Assembly: GCA_900552345.1 (NCBI GenBank)
Contig: URZN01000078.1
Location: 1 to 6,236, forward strand
From: an uncultured Collinsella sp.
GTDB taxonomy: Bacteria; Actinomycetota; Coriobacteriia; Coriobacteriales; Coriobacteriaceae
Length of the DNA: 6,236 nucleotides
Direction of reading: 5' to 3'
This document shows, piece by piece, positions 1-6,220 of this stretch (positions are counted from its first letter, which is position 1; each line of letters begins with the position of its first letter). Below the pieces are notes generated by a model that did not search any database, was not told where the DNA came from, and was given only the letters and a program-made list of their open reading frames with translations. The translations under genes and the position numbers were made by a program.

Positions 1-46
1 AGATAGGCTCCGGTCTCGTGGGCTCGGAGATGTGTATAAGAGACAG
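1..46 (+). other. Illumina Nextera (Tn5) adapter with probable i7 index; not genomic
   Basis: Positions 13-46 exactly match the 34-base Nextera read-2 transposase adapter. The 19-base Tn5 mosaic end occupies 28-46. Positions 1-4 (agat) match the end of the P7 flow-cell primer, and 5-12 (aggctccg) sit where the 8-base i7 index belongs; from memory this is the adapter form of index N720. Genomic sequence therefore starts at 47. The mosaic end contains an in-frame ATG that translates as MYKRQ and creates a spurious plus-strand reading frame from 32. This is a library artefact, not a mobile element of the host. Confidence 0.98.
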
Positions 47-151
47 CATGGGGCCCGTGCACACGATGCCGGCGTAGCCATAGGCGCGCATCGTGGCAAA
101 CAGGCCCTTGCGCTTAAACAGGCGTTTGAGCTCAAAACCGATTCCGGCCAC
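47..151 (-). CDS. pelG: PelG, Pel polysaccharide transporter, N-terminal 35 codons only
   Basis: The translated start is VAGIGFELKRLF followed by a basic stretch and RAYGYAGIVCTGPM. This matches the well-conserved beginning of PelG (family pattern M-AGIGFxLRxLL ... AYAYAGxxxxGPW), a multi-pass membrane protein related to flippases/MATE-type polysaccharide transporters. PelG partners PelF and PelD/PelE to move the growing Pel chain across the cytoplasmic membrane. Only the cytoplasmic amphipathic start and the beginning of the first membrane helix are visible; the rest is cut off at the adapter junction at 46/47. The start is GTG at 151-149. A stop codon (TAG, 157-155) lies two codons upstream in the same frame, so no earlier start is possible, and a strong Shine-Dalgarno sits six bases away. 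It begins 3 bases after the pelF stop, consistent with the usual pelF-pelG order. Confidence 0.88.
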
Positions 152-154
152 CGA

Positions 155-1582
155 CTACTCCCCCTCCCTTGGCAGGTCAAACGCGCGCGCCGTCTCGTCG
201 TACAGCGCGCGATAGTTGGCGAGCATCTGCTCGTGTAGGTAATAGGTCGCCACGCGACGCTGGCCGCGCTCCCCCATTTCCAGGCGGCGGGCACGGCTCG
301 CGGACATGCGCTCCATAGCATCGGCCAGACCCTTGCGATACATGGGCGGGCTCACAAATCCGGACACGCCAAAGTCGTCGCCGGGGGCGCCCTCAAGCAG
401 CTCGCGGCAGCAGCCGACCTCGGTCGTCACGCAGGGGCGACGCGCGCCCAGCGATTCCAACACGCTCAACGGCTGGCCCTCCGAGATGCTCGTCAAAATG
501 GTAAAGTCGAGCTTTTCCATGTACTCGACCACGTCGACGCGACCGGTAAAGATCAAGTCACGCACACCCAATGTCTCTACCAGCGCATGGCACTCGGCGC
601 CATATTCCTCGTCGTCCACGCCACCCATAATATGCAGGCGCACGTGCGGCAGGCGCTCATGCAACTCAAAGAAGGCGTAGATCATGGTCTTGACGTCCTT
701 GATGGGCGCCAGGCGCACCACCGCGCCAATGTCCACCCAGCCGTCATCGGGCTTTAAGGGTATGTCCTTAAAGCGATCGAACTGGATGCCGTTGGGGATG
801 ACCAGGCATTTATCCGCATCGCAGCCCATGTCGATCTGCGTCTTGCGGGCGTTATGGAACAAACTGGTCACGCGGAAGGCGCGACGATAGATCTCCTCCG
901 AAAGCAGGTAGAAAAAGCGAATCCAGCGATCCTTAAACGACGGCACCACCCAGTCGGCGCGAATGATCTCCTCCTCGCGCTCGCGCGTGTAAATCCCGTG
1001 CTCGGTCAGCAATGCCGGCGCGTGATTCATGCTGGAGCCCAAACTTGCGAGCAAACCGCCGTAGCCGGTCGAGATGGCGTGGTACACATCGGCCACCGGA
1101 ACCTCACTGCCCAGCAGATAAAGCACAGGCAGTAGCATGGAGCGCATGGTGTGGAATGCATCGGCAAAGGGCGTGTACGGGTACTCGGCCAGGCACACGT
1201 CGCGGAAGATGTCCATAAACGTGCGGCTCTGCAAAAATGAGAGCGGATGCACGTGACGGCGCTGGAAAATGTCGAACAGCACGTCCCAGTCCGGATTGGA
1301 GAGCGAAACCAGACGGCGCAACGCCTCGCGCTCACGGTCGTCGAAGTCGACCTCCTCCTGCTCGCCCGAAAGACGCAGGGCATCGTCCAGGAACACCTCG
1401 TGCACCTCGACGACGTTGCCGGGCAGCTCGTAGACAAACTTGCCGCGGTCGGCAGCATGCGCGCCAATCACCCACAGCACAAACTCGTGCTCGGGCATGG
1501 CCTGTATATAGCCGTGCATCCAGGTGGACACGCCGCCGTGCACATAGGGGTAGCAACCCTCGAGCACCAAGCAGATTCTCAT
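155..1582 (-). CDS. pelF: PelF, GT4-family Pel polysaccharide glycosyltransferase
   Basis: A 475-residue protein, close to the roughly 500 of Pseudomonas PelF, with no membrane segments and so cytoplasmic. It is the expected polymerase of Pel, a cationic GalNAc/GlcNAc-type exopolysaccharide, using nucleotide-sugar donors. The N-terminus RICLVLEGCYPYVHGGVSTW is the characteristic PelF/GT-B start, with the glycine-rich acceptor-side loop GGVS at residues 16-19. Further family marks are TEHGIYTRERE at 193-203, IPNGI at 262-266, the donor-phosphate-binding pair R290 and K295 in RLAPIKD, and the retaining GT4 E-x7-E motif (E368 and E376 in SEGQPLSVLE). All are intact, so the enzyme looks active. 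The ATG overlaps the pelA stop as ATGA (1579-1582). The Shine-Dalgarno before it is weak (AGGGTGGTGA), so translation probably depends on coupling to pelA. It ends 3 bases before pelG. Recognition as PelF is firm; the exact sugar substrate in this host is inferred. Confidence 0.95.
   Translation of the reverse strand: MRICLVLEGCYPYVHGGVSTWMHGYIQAMPEHEFVLWVIGAHAADRGKFVYELPGNVVEVHEVFLDDALRLSGEQEEVDFDDREREALRRLVSLSNPDWDVLFDIFQRRHVHPLSFLQSRTFMDIFRDVCLAEYPYTPFADAFHTMRSMLLPVLYLLGSEVPVADVYHAISTGYGGLLASLGSSMNHAPALLTEHGIYTREREEEIIRADWVVPSFKDRWIRFFYLLSEEIYRRAFRVTSLFHNARKTQIDMGCDADKCLVIPNGIQFDRFKDIPLKPDDGWVDIGAVVRLAPIKDVKTMIYAFFELHERLPHVRLHIMGGVDDEEYGAECHALVETLGVRDLIFTGRVDVVEYMEKLDFTILTSISEGQPLSVLESLGARRPCVTTEVGCCRELLEGAPGDDFGVSGFVSPPMYRKGLADAMERMSASRARRLEMGERGQRRVATYYLHEQMLANYRALYDETARAFDLPREGE
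158..170 (-). promoter_or_regulatory. Ribosome binding site of pelG
   Basis: Read on the minus strand this is AAGGGAGGGGGAG, six bases before the GTG start at 151. It lies inside the last codons of pelF and encodes its C-terminal Arg-Glu-Gly-Glu. Its strength supports the GTG as the true pelG start and suggests pelG translation is coupled to termination of pelF. Confidence 0.75.
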
Positions 1583-3459
1583 TTGTCACCACCCTGCTTG
1601 CGTGCAATGGTCACCGTCTTGTCCGTCGCTTTGACTAGGTACAGGTCGCCCGTCAGGTGTTTAATCTCGCCACCGGACACCGTGCCCGGCTCGCCGTTAT
1701 TGGCGCGGAACATGAGCCACGCCTCATCGTGGAAATTGCCCAGGTTGAGCGTCCAGGCATCGTCGCTCGTATCCACGCTCACCGTCACGGACGAAAAACG
1801 CTGGATGGCACCCGAGCATTCCGAACCCGTCTGGTGTCGCTGGTCGGGAGCGGACGTAGCAAGCCAGTCCAGATAGTTGACCAGGCCGCCCTTATAGACT
1901 TCCCAGCCCTCCTTGGCGCCGCGATCGGGATCCAGCAGGTCATCGGGATGCATAAAGTGAGTACTCACGTAGTGCATGTTGAGCTCGGACACGGCGGCCA
2001 GGCGCATATAGGAATCGCCGACCATGCCGCCCGAGACAATACGCGGCTGCTCCACAATGCCATCGCTCGCCACGCCAAACTCCTGCACATACGGCAGATC
2101 GGTGCCATCCTCAAAATACGTACTGACAATGGTCTTAATGCGCGGCACGTCCTCGCCAATAATCTTGCGGGCGCGGGCCGAAAGGATATTCGACGGCGGC
2201 ACGTAGACCGAGCCGTGCGCATTGGGCAGCACCTCGTCCTGGAAGGCGATAAGCTCGTTGAGCGATGCGACGAGCGTCTCTTTGTTCTTCCACGTCTTGT
2301 AGTCGTACAACGTGCCATAGTCGGTATCCCAGAGCGCCAGCGGCTGATGGTTGTAGCCATGAAAGCCCAGCTCTCCGCCCATCTGCAACAGCATACCGCC
2401 AAAGTAGCGGAACTGCGTGGTATCGGGCTGACGCGAGGGCTCGGTCTGGTTGACCGCGTCCTCGTAGTTTTCGATCATCACGCCGGTATAGCGAATGCCG
2501 TATTGCTGCGCGAGTTTTTGCAGGTCGGGCCACCACACCTTGGCATAAAAATCGGCGATAGAAAGGCCGTAGTCGCGTTTGACGTACGTGCCGTCGCCCG
2601 AAGGAACGGGGCTCGGGAAATCGTCCAGGTAAAATACCGCGCTATTGATGACCGGATAGGCCGTGGAATCGCCCAACAGGCTCACGGCCGCGGCATAGAA
2701 ACCGCGCATGACCTTGTCGTAGATACCGATATTGCACACCACGGTACGGCCGCTGCCGCAATCGCTCGACCAAATAAGCGGAGTACCCGTGTCGCCAGTT
2801 TTAGCCCACACGTGGGCCGTCTCGCGCAGCGAAACCGAGAGCGACGAATCGAAGGGATCCGACAACTCATAACGCTGTCCACCGCCGATCATAAAGTCCT
2901 CGCTCGGCACGATGCTCTCTGCCGTCGCATATTCATAGCCGGCAGAATCGATGCCCAGCTTGGGACCGATTGCCTGCAGATAGCTCGAATTGTCCGGCGT
3001 CATGGCGAGCATCAGCGAACCGCCGGCACCCACCCAGCTCATGATGTCGGAGAGGTGCGCACCGAGCCCATCGATCGAAGGCATCAGTAAAATGACGCGG
3101 TCGAAGGATGTGAGGGAAGGAATCGCATCAACACCATCGGTGGCAATATCCACATCGCGGTGGGCAATTTTCATGTCGAGCAGAATCTGGTTAAACTGCT
3201 CTTTGACGTCCTCGACGCCATCTTGGCCCGAGTCGGAAATAACCAAGCACGTGGGCTTTTGGCCAAACATCGCCGAGCTTGCCGGCACCGCGTCGTTGGC
3301 AGCGAGCATGCCCAGCTTATGCTGCCCGGCGCTGTACTGCACGCCGGCACGCTCGATCAACAGTACGGCAGCCATGGCGATAAAGACCGCCCACACCACG
3401 AGCAGCCCCATCCAGCGAAAATGGCCCGCACGCTCGCGGATATGTTGCACCACGCTCAT
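1579..3459 (-). CDS. pelA: PelA deacetylase form (PelA-DA), DUF2194-type membrane-anchored polysaccharide deacetylase
   Basis: A 626-residue protein. A basic N-terminus and one hydrophobic helix (about residues 17-36, WMGLLVVWAVFIAMAAVLL) form an uncleaved signal anchor, placing the rest outside the membrane. Residues about 65-270 look like an alpha/beta Rossmann- or glutamine-amidotransferase-like domain (CLVISDSGQD, then VILLMPSID). Residues about 270-530 are a CE4-like NodB/PelA deacetylase: the catalytic/metal Asp pair in FYLDDFPSP (D279, D280), the metal-binding H-x3-H in FHGYNH (H367, H371), the VPPSN active-site loop (420-424), and a late His motif STHFMHPDD (H501, H504). A beta-rich tail closes the protein. 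It should remove acetyl groups from exported Pel, making the polymer cationic. The glycoside hydrolase (GH166) domain of Gram-negative PelA is absent, as in the Gram-positive cluster. It starts with ATG overlapping the pelE stop (ATGA, 3456-3459) after a strong Shine-Dalgarno. Alternative reading: a deacetylase for a related polymer, unlikely given its neighbours. Confidence 0.9.
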   Translation of the reverse strand: MSVVQHIRERAGHFRWMGLLVVWAVFIAMAAVLLIERAGVQYSAGQHKLGMLAANDAVPASSAMFGQKPTCLVISDSGQDGVEDVKEQFNQILLDMKIAHRDVDIATDGVDAIPSLTSFDRVILLMPSIDGLGAHLSDIMSWVGAGGSLMLAMTPDNSSYLQAIGPKLGIDSAGYEYATAESIVPSEDFMIGGGQRYELSDPFDSSLSVSLRETAHVWAKTGDTGTPLIWSSDCGSGRTVVCNIGIYDKVMRGFYAAAVSLLGDSTAYPVINSAVFYLDDFPSPVPSGDGTYVKRDYGLSIADFYAKVWWPDLQKLAQQYGIRYTGVMIENYEDAVNQTEPSRQPDTTQFRYFGGMLLQMGGELGFHGYNHQPLALWDTDYGTLYDYKTWKNKETLVASLNELIAFQDEVLPNAHGSVYVPPSNILSARARKIIGEDVPRIKTIVSTYFEDGTDLPYVQEFGVASDGIVEQPRIVSGGMVGDSYMRLAAVSELNMHYVSTHFMHPDDLLDPDRGAKEGWEVYKGGLVNYLDWLATSAPDQRHQTGSECSGAIQRFSSVTVSVDTSDDAWTLNLGNFHDEAWLMFRANNGEPGTVSGGEIKHLTGDLYLVKATDKTVTIARKQGGDK

Positions 3460-4361
3460 CGGGCCTCCTCTCCTTCACGCCAAAATGCCAGCCTCTCGCG
3501 ATTTTCGGCATTCAAATACACATGCTGCTTGTCGATCGCGTCGATTACACGCCGTACCGCCTGCCCATCGCGACGAATCACAGCCAAGCGCAAGCAGAGC
3601 ATCCACACGTCCTGCTCGTCTGACGCATCGATCACCAACTGGCTAGCGACGTCCTCTGCCTTATCAATCTCGCCGGCATCGGCCAGCGCCGTGGCATAGC
3701 GAATGCGCAGCGCAGGCCCGTCCTCGCGTTCGCAACGACGCGCGAGCAAGCGTGCATACTGCTGACGCTGAATCTGTGCCACGCGGCCCTCTGCCAAACC
3801 CGAGTCCAGATAGGCGCCCAAAAAGTCGCAATACGCATCCAGGTTATGCGAGCTGGGATCGGTCTTAAACGCGCGCTCCAACTGCTGCAGCTTAAGGTCG
3901 GACTCCTTGGAAATCTGCGCCACCGCCGTCGCGGCATAGTGCGCGACCTCAACATCGTCGTTGAGTTTTGCTGCCTGCAACTGTACCAGATACGCATCCG
4001 GATCCTCGGTAAGCATGGAGAGCATCAGACGGCGGCGGTCGCCCGGGTCGTTGACGATCAGTGCTTCCTCGAGCGGCACCACGCCATCATCGCCCTCGCG
4101 CCCCTGCACGAGCATACTGCGATGCATGTCATCGTTAATGCGCAGCGTCTCCAGCGTGGCGTCCTTAAGGGCGTTACCGAACACCGCGCTACGCACCGAG
4201 AGCAGTGCCACGAGCAACGGACCCCACAGCGGTACGAGCACCATAACGGCAAGCATGTGCCCACGAACCGGCAGCAGGCCCAGTTTCATAAGCGTCCACA
4301 GCACCAGACACACCAGCGCATGAATTAATAGCAGTACGGCAGCAACGACAAGCGAGATCAA
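3456..4361 (-). CDS. pelE: PelE-like membrane protein with helical (TPR-type) repeats
   Basis: A 301-residue protein, near the roughly 330 of Pseudomonas PelE, with the same layout: two membrane helices at the N-terminus (about residues 3-25 and 36-56), then a soluble, largely alpha-helical region (about 65-290). The latter contains TPR-like helix pairs, for example HYAATAVAQISKESDLKLQQLERAF, YATALADAGEIDKAEDVASQL and VWMLCLRLAVIRRDGQAVRRVI. PelE scaffolds the inner-membrane Pel complex with PelD, PelG and PelF. The call rests on topology and position between pelD and pelA; sequence similarity in this family is low. The start is TTG at 4361-4359: a TGA in the same frame lies five codons upstream (4376-4374), no ATG or GTG lies between, and a strong Shine-Dalgarno precedes it. 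The next in-frame Met is residue 25 and would delete the first membrane helix. It overlaps the pelD stop as TTGA and the pelA start as ATGA. Confidence 0.83.
   Translation of the reverse strand: MISLVVAAVLLLIHALVCLVLWTLMKLGLLPVRGHMLAVMVLVPLWGPLLVALLSVRSAVFGNALKDATLETLRINDDMHRSMLVQGREGDDGVVPLEEALIVNDPGDRRRLMLSMLTEDPDAYLVQLQAAKLNDDVEVAHYAATAVAQISKESDLKLQQLERAFKTDPSSHNLDAYCDFLGAYLDSGLAEGRVAQIQRQQYARLLARRCEREDGPALRIRYATALADAGEIDKAEDVASQLVIDASDEQDVWMLCLRLAVIRRDGQAVRRVIDAIDKQHVYLNAENRERLAFWREGEEAR
3464..3475 (-). promoter_or_regulatory. Tandem Shine-Dalgarno of pelA
   Basis: The minus strand reads AAGGAGAGGAGG, two overlapping anti-16S matches, ending four bases before the ATG at 3459. The upstream copy (AAGGAG) has the better spacing of about 10 bases. 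It is embedded in the last codons of pelE (Gly-Glu-Glu-Ala). It supports the ATG start, which also overlaps the pelE stop. Confidence 0.65.
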
Positions 4362-6220
4362 GCGGCCTCCCCCTCACCGTTGCCAGCGGGCGCGATGCGC
4401 TGTAGCAGGGCCACTACATCCTCGCTGTCGACGGGTTCCACCGTAATGTGCTTGGCGGCCATACGCGCACAAATAACGGGCAGGTCAGCTTCGGTTGCCT
4501 GTCGCATGAGCAGGTAAAGCGTGTCGCCATCGACCAGGCCCGCAGCGTCACTCTCGCGAATCGCCGACCCAATGGCGCCGACCAGCTCGCCAACAGGCTC
4601 CATGCCCGGTACCACGCGCAGGAGCAAAAAGCTCCCCATCTTGTTGTCCGCAAGCGCTTGCTCGGCGGCAAGCTCCCGGCCAAAGGCATCGTGGTTGAGT
4701 ACGCACGTGCCGGCAACGCAGCGCTTATCCTGCGCCACGGCCTCGTACTCGAAGGCGCGTCCCAGCGCGCTTTCCACCAAGCCGCACAGGATGCGGAACA
4801 GGTTTTGGTAGTACAGGGTCATTTGGCTTTCGGCCACGTGACGCACAAAGATCAACACGGCGGGGGCTCCATCGCGCTCGATCGCATAGCCAAACATCGG
4901 AAGCCCCGACGTCAGCGCGCGGTTCACCCACAAACCCGGGATCGCACCTTGGAGCACGGGCGCAAGGTCGTCGAGCGAGAGCGAGCGCGGCACATTGTTG
5001 GAAATCGCCGGGCTCGCCGCTATCAGGCGCGCAAATGCCCCACCCGAAACATGGTAGATTGTCACCGAATCGTTCTCGAGAATCTCGCCCAGCAGCTCGC
5101 AGCACTTGCGGTATATATCACGCGGGTTGAGTACGTCGAGCTCCTGTGTCACGGCAAATATCTTGCCAAAGCTGTCGTGACGTCCCACAATCTGTCGCTT
5201 ATAGGCACGCTTGTCCTCGATTGCGTCGTGATAGAGCCGCGTTAGGAACGTATTGCGGTTTCGAACAAGCTCGTTCTCGTCACGCTCCGCCTTAATTGCC
5301 TCGCTGTTGCGCAGCTGTACATAGCCGCACACGGCACCCACCACAAAGTACGCAATAAACGGCAGCCAGTTGGAAGGCTCATAGAACAAGCCCTGAAAGG
5401 TGTAACCGTACAGGGCAAAATAACTCACCGCCAGACCAATCGACGCCAGCAGTGCGGCGACCAGACCAAAATCGAGCCCGTAGAGCGTGCCAATCAGGAC
5501 CACATAGAGCAGACGATAGTCGAGCACGTTGAGCTGGGCCGATTGGGAGAACAGATGCTCCAGCACCTCGAACAGCACCCATGCGAAGCCCGTCTCTAGG
5601 CATTTAATGGGCAGAGTGCGCAGCTGAATGCGATCGATGCCGCGCGTAAGGGGTTGGCCTTTTTTGGTGCGGGTGTTAACCCAGCGGGCGTGGATGGTCG
5701 AAATGTCGCGCAGCAGGTCGTAACGCTGGAACCAGCCGTAGCGCTTGCGAGCGACATCGCCTGCGGGCAACGCATAGCCGGTCGACTCGCCATAGGCAAC
5801 GGACAGCCCGGGGAACAGACCCTGGAGCGCGCCGCCCAAGTCGTCCGTCGTGCGATGGAAAGCATCTGCAACGTCGAGCGTCTCAAAAGTCGCATCCCAA
5901 CTGTCAAAGACGCGATGCACCAGCACCGCTAGCTCCTCCGCGCACAGCAGGGGAAACGGCGCGTCCGCGGCACCTTGGAGCGCCACCGACCCGGTCGAGC
6001 ACGCCTCGAACAGCGGCACCAAGAAGGGGTCGTTGAGCGCCGCGGAGGCGGTATACAGATAGGGCGTGCACAGGATCTTGACCTGGATATCGTCTTGCGA
6101 GGCATAGTAGCGGCACAGATCATTGGCCGCGCGGGCGATAATGCCCTTACCCGTTTGGGCGGCAGCATCTGTGGCATCAAGCGAATCGGCATTGCTCGCC
6201 GCGCCGCCAGCACCCTCCGC
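4358..6220 (-). CDS. pelD: PelD-like c-di-GMP receptor fused to an SDR/epimerase-like domain, 5' end missing
   Basis: There are 620 genomic codons. The true start is missing because the contig ends in adapter at 6221; the MYKRQ read upstream is adapter. Numbering from the codon at 6220: an Ala/Asp/Gly-rich low-complexity stretch (1-24); a region like the C-terminal half of an extended SDR (about 25-180, with LCRYYA, VKILCTPYLY, FPLLCAEELAVLVHRVFDSW, TLDVADAFHRTTDD); about four membrane helices (205-225, 236-252, 253-272, 285-303); a charged helical linker (304-349); a GAF domain (about 350-490); and a degenerate GGDEF domain (about 500-600). The GGDEF active site reads DGDTL (564-568, bases 4531-4517), so no diguanylate cyclase activity is expected, but the I-site RESD (555-558, bases 4558-4547) lies exactly five residues before it, the canonical spacing. 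The four-helix, GAF, dead-GGDEF layout is that of PelD, the c-di-GMP receptor that switches on PelF. The SDR part has no counterpart in Pseudomonas PelD and might supply or sense a UDP-sugar; that is inference. The gene overlaps pelE by TTGA. Confidence 0.87.
   Translation of the reverse strand, partial: AEGAGGAASNADSLDATDAAAQTGKGIIARAANDLCRYYASQDDIQVKILCTPYLYTASAALNDPFLVPLFEACSTGSVALQGAADAPFPLLCAEELAVLVHRVFDSWDATFETLDVADAFHRTTDDLGGALQGLFPGLSVAYGESTGYALPAGDVARKRYGWFQRYDLLRDISTIHARWVNTRTKKGQPLTRGIDRIQLRTLPIKCLETGFAWVLFEVLEHLFSQSAQLNVLDYRLLYVVLIGTLYGLDFGLVAALLASIGLAVSYFALYGYTFQGLFYEPSNWLPFIAYFVVGAVCGYVQLRNSEAIKAERDENELVRNRNTFLTRLYHDAIEDKRAYKRQIVGRHDSFGKIFAVTQELDVLNPRDIYRKCCELLGEILENDSVTIYHVSGGAFARLIAASPAISNNVPRSLSLDDLAPVLQGAIPGLWVNRALTSGLPMFGYAIERDGAPAVLIFVRHVAESQMTLYYQNLFRILCGLVESALGRAFEYEAVAQDKRCVAGTCVLNHDAFGRELAAEQALADNKMGSFLLLRVVPGMEPVGELVGAIGSAIRESDAAGLVDGDTLYLLMRQATEADLPVICARMAAKHITVEPVDSEDVVALLQRIAPAGNGEGEAA
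4366..4375 (-). promoter_or_regulatory. Ribosome binding site deciding the TTG start of pelE
   Basis: The minus strand reads GAGGGGGAGG, four bases before TTG at 4361. The spacing is a little short but the purine tract is strong. Together with the in-frame stop five codons upstream it makes TTG the only reasonable start. It is also the coding sequence for the Gly-Glu-Gly-Glu-Ala tail of PelD. Confidence 0.65.

Noticed and set aside
28..46. Terminal inverted repeat with 6221-6236, as in a transposon
   Set aside because: The inverted repeat is the engineered Tn5 mosaic end from library preparation, with index and P7 sequence outside it; there is no transposase and no target duplication.
32..238. 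Plus-strand open frame beginning MYKRQ
   Set aside because: It starts inside the Nextera mosaic end and runs antisense through pelG and the end of pelF.
1657..3090. A 477-codon open frame on the plus strand, antisense to pelA
   Set aside because: The predicted protein is rich in Arg, His and Ala with no recognisable domain. It mirrors the codon bias of the well-supported deacetylase gene opposite it and has no Shine-Dalgarno or neighbour logic.
5192..5204. Sequence ctgtcgcttatag resembling the Tn5 mosaic end, a possible internal adapter or chimera junction
   Set aside because: It has an internal mismatch to the mosaic end and diverges after ctta-ta. The PelD frame continues unbroken through a plausible linker helix (AYKRQIVGR), so it is native coding sequence and the resemblance is chance.
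4448..5245. A 265-codon plus-strand open frame antisense to pelD
   Set aside because: Same pattern: His/Arg-rich shadow of the GAF/GGDEF coding region, with no homology that I recognise.
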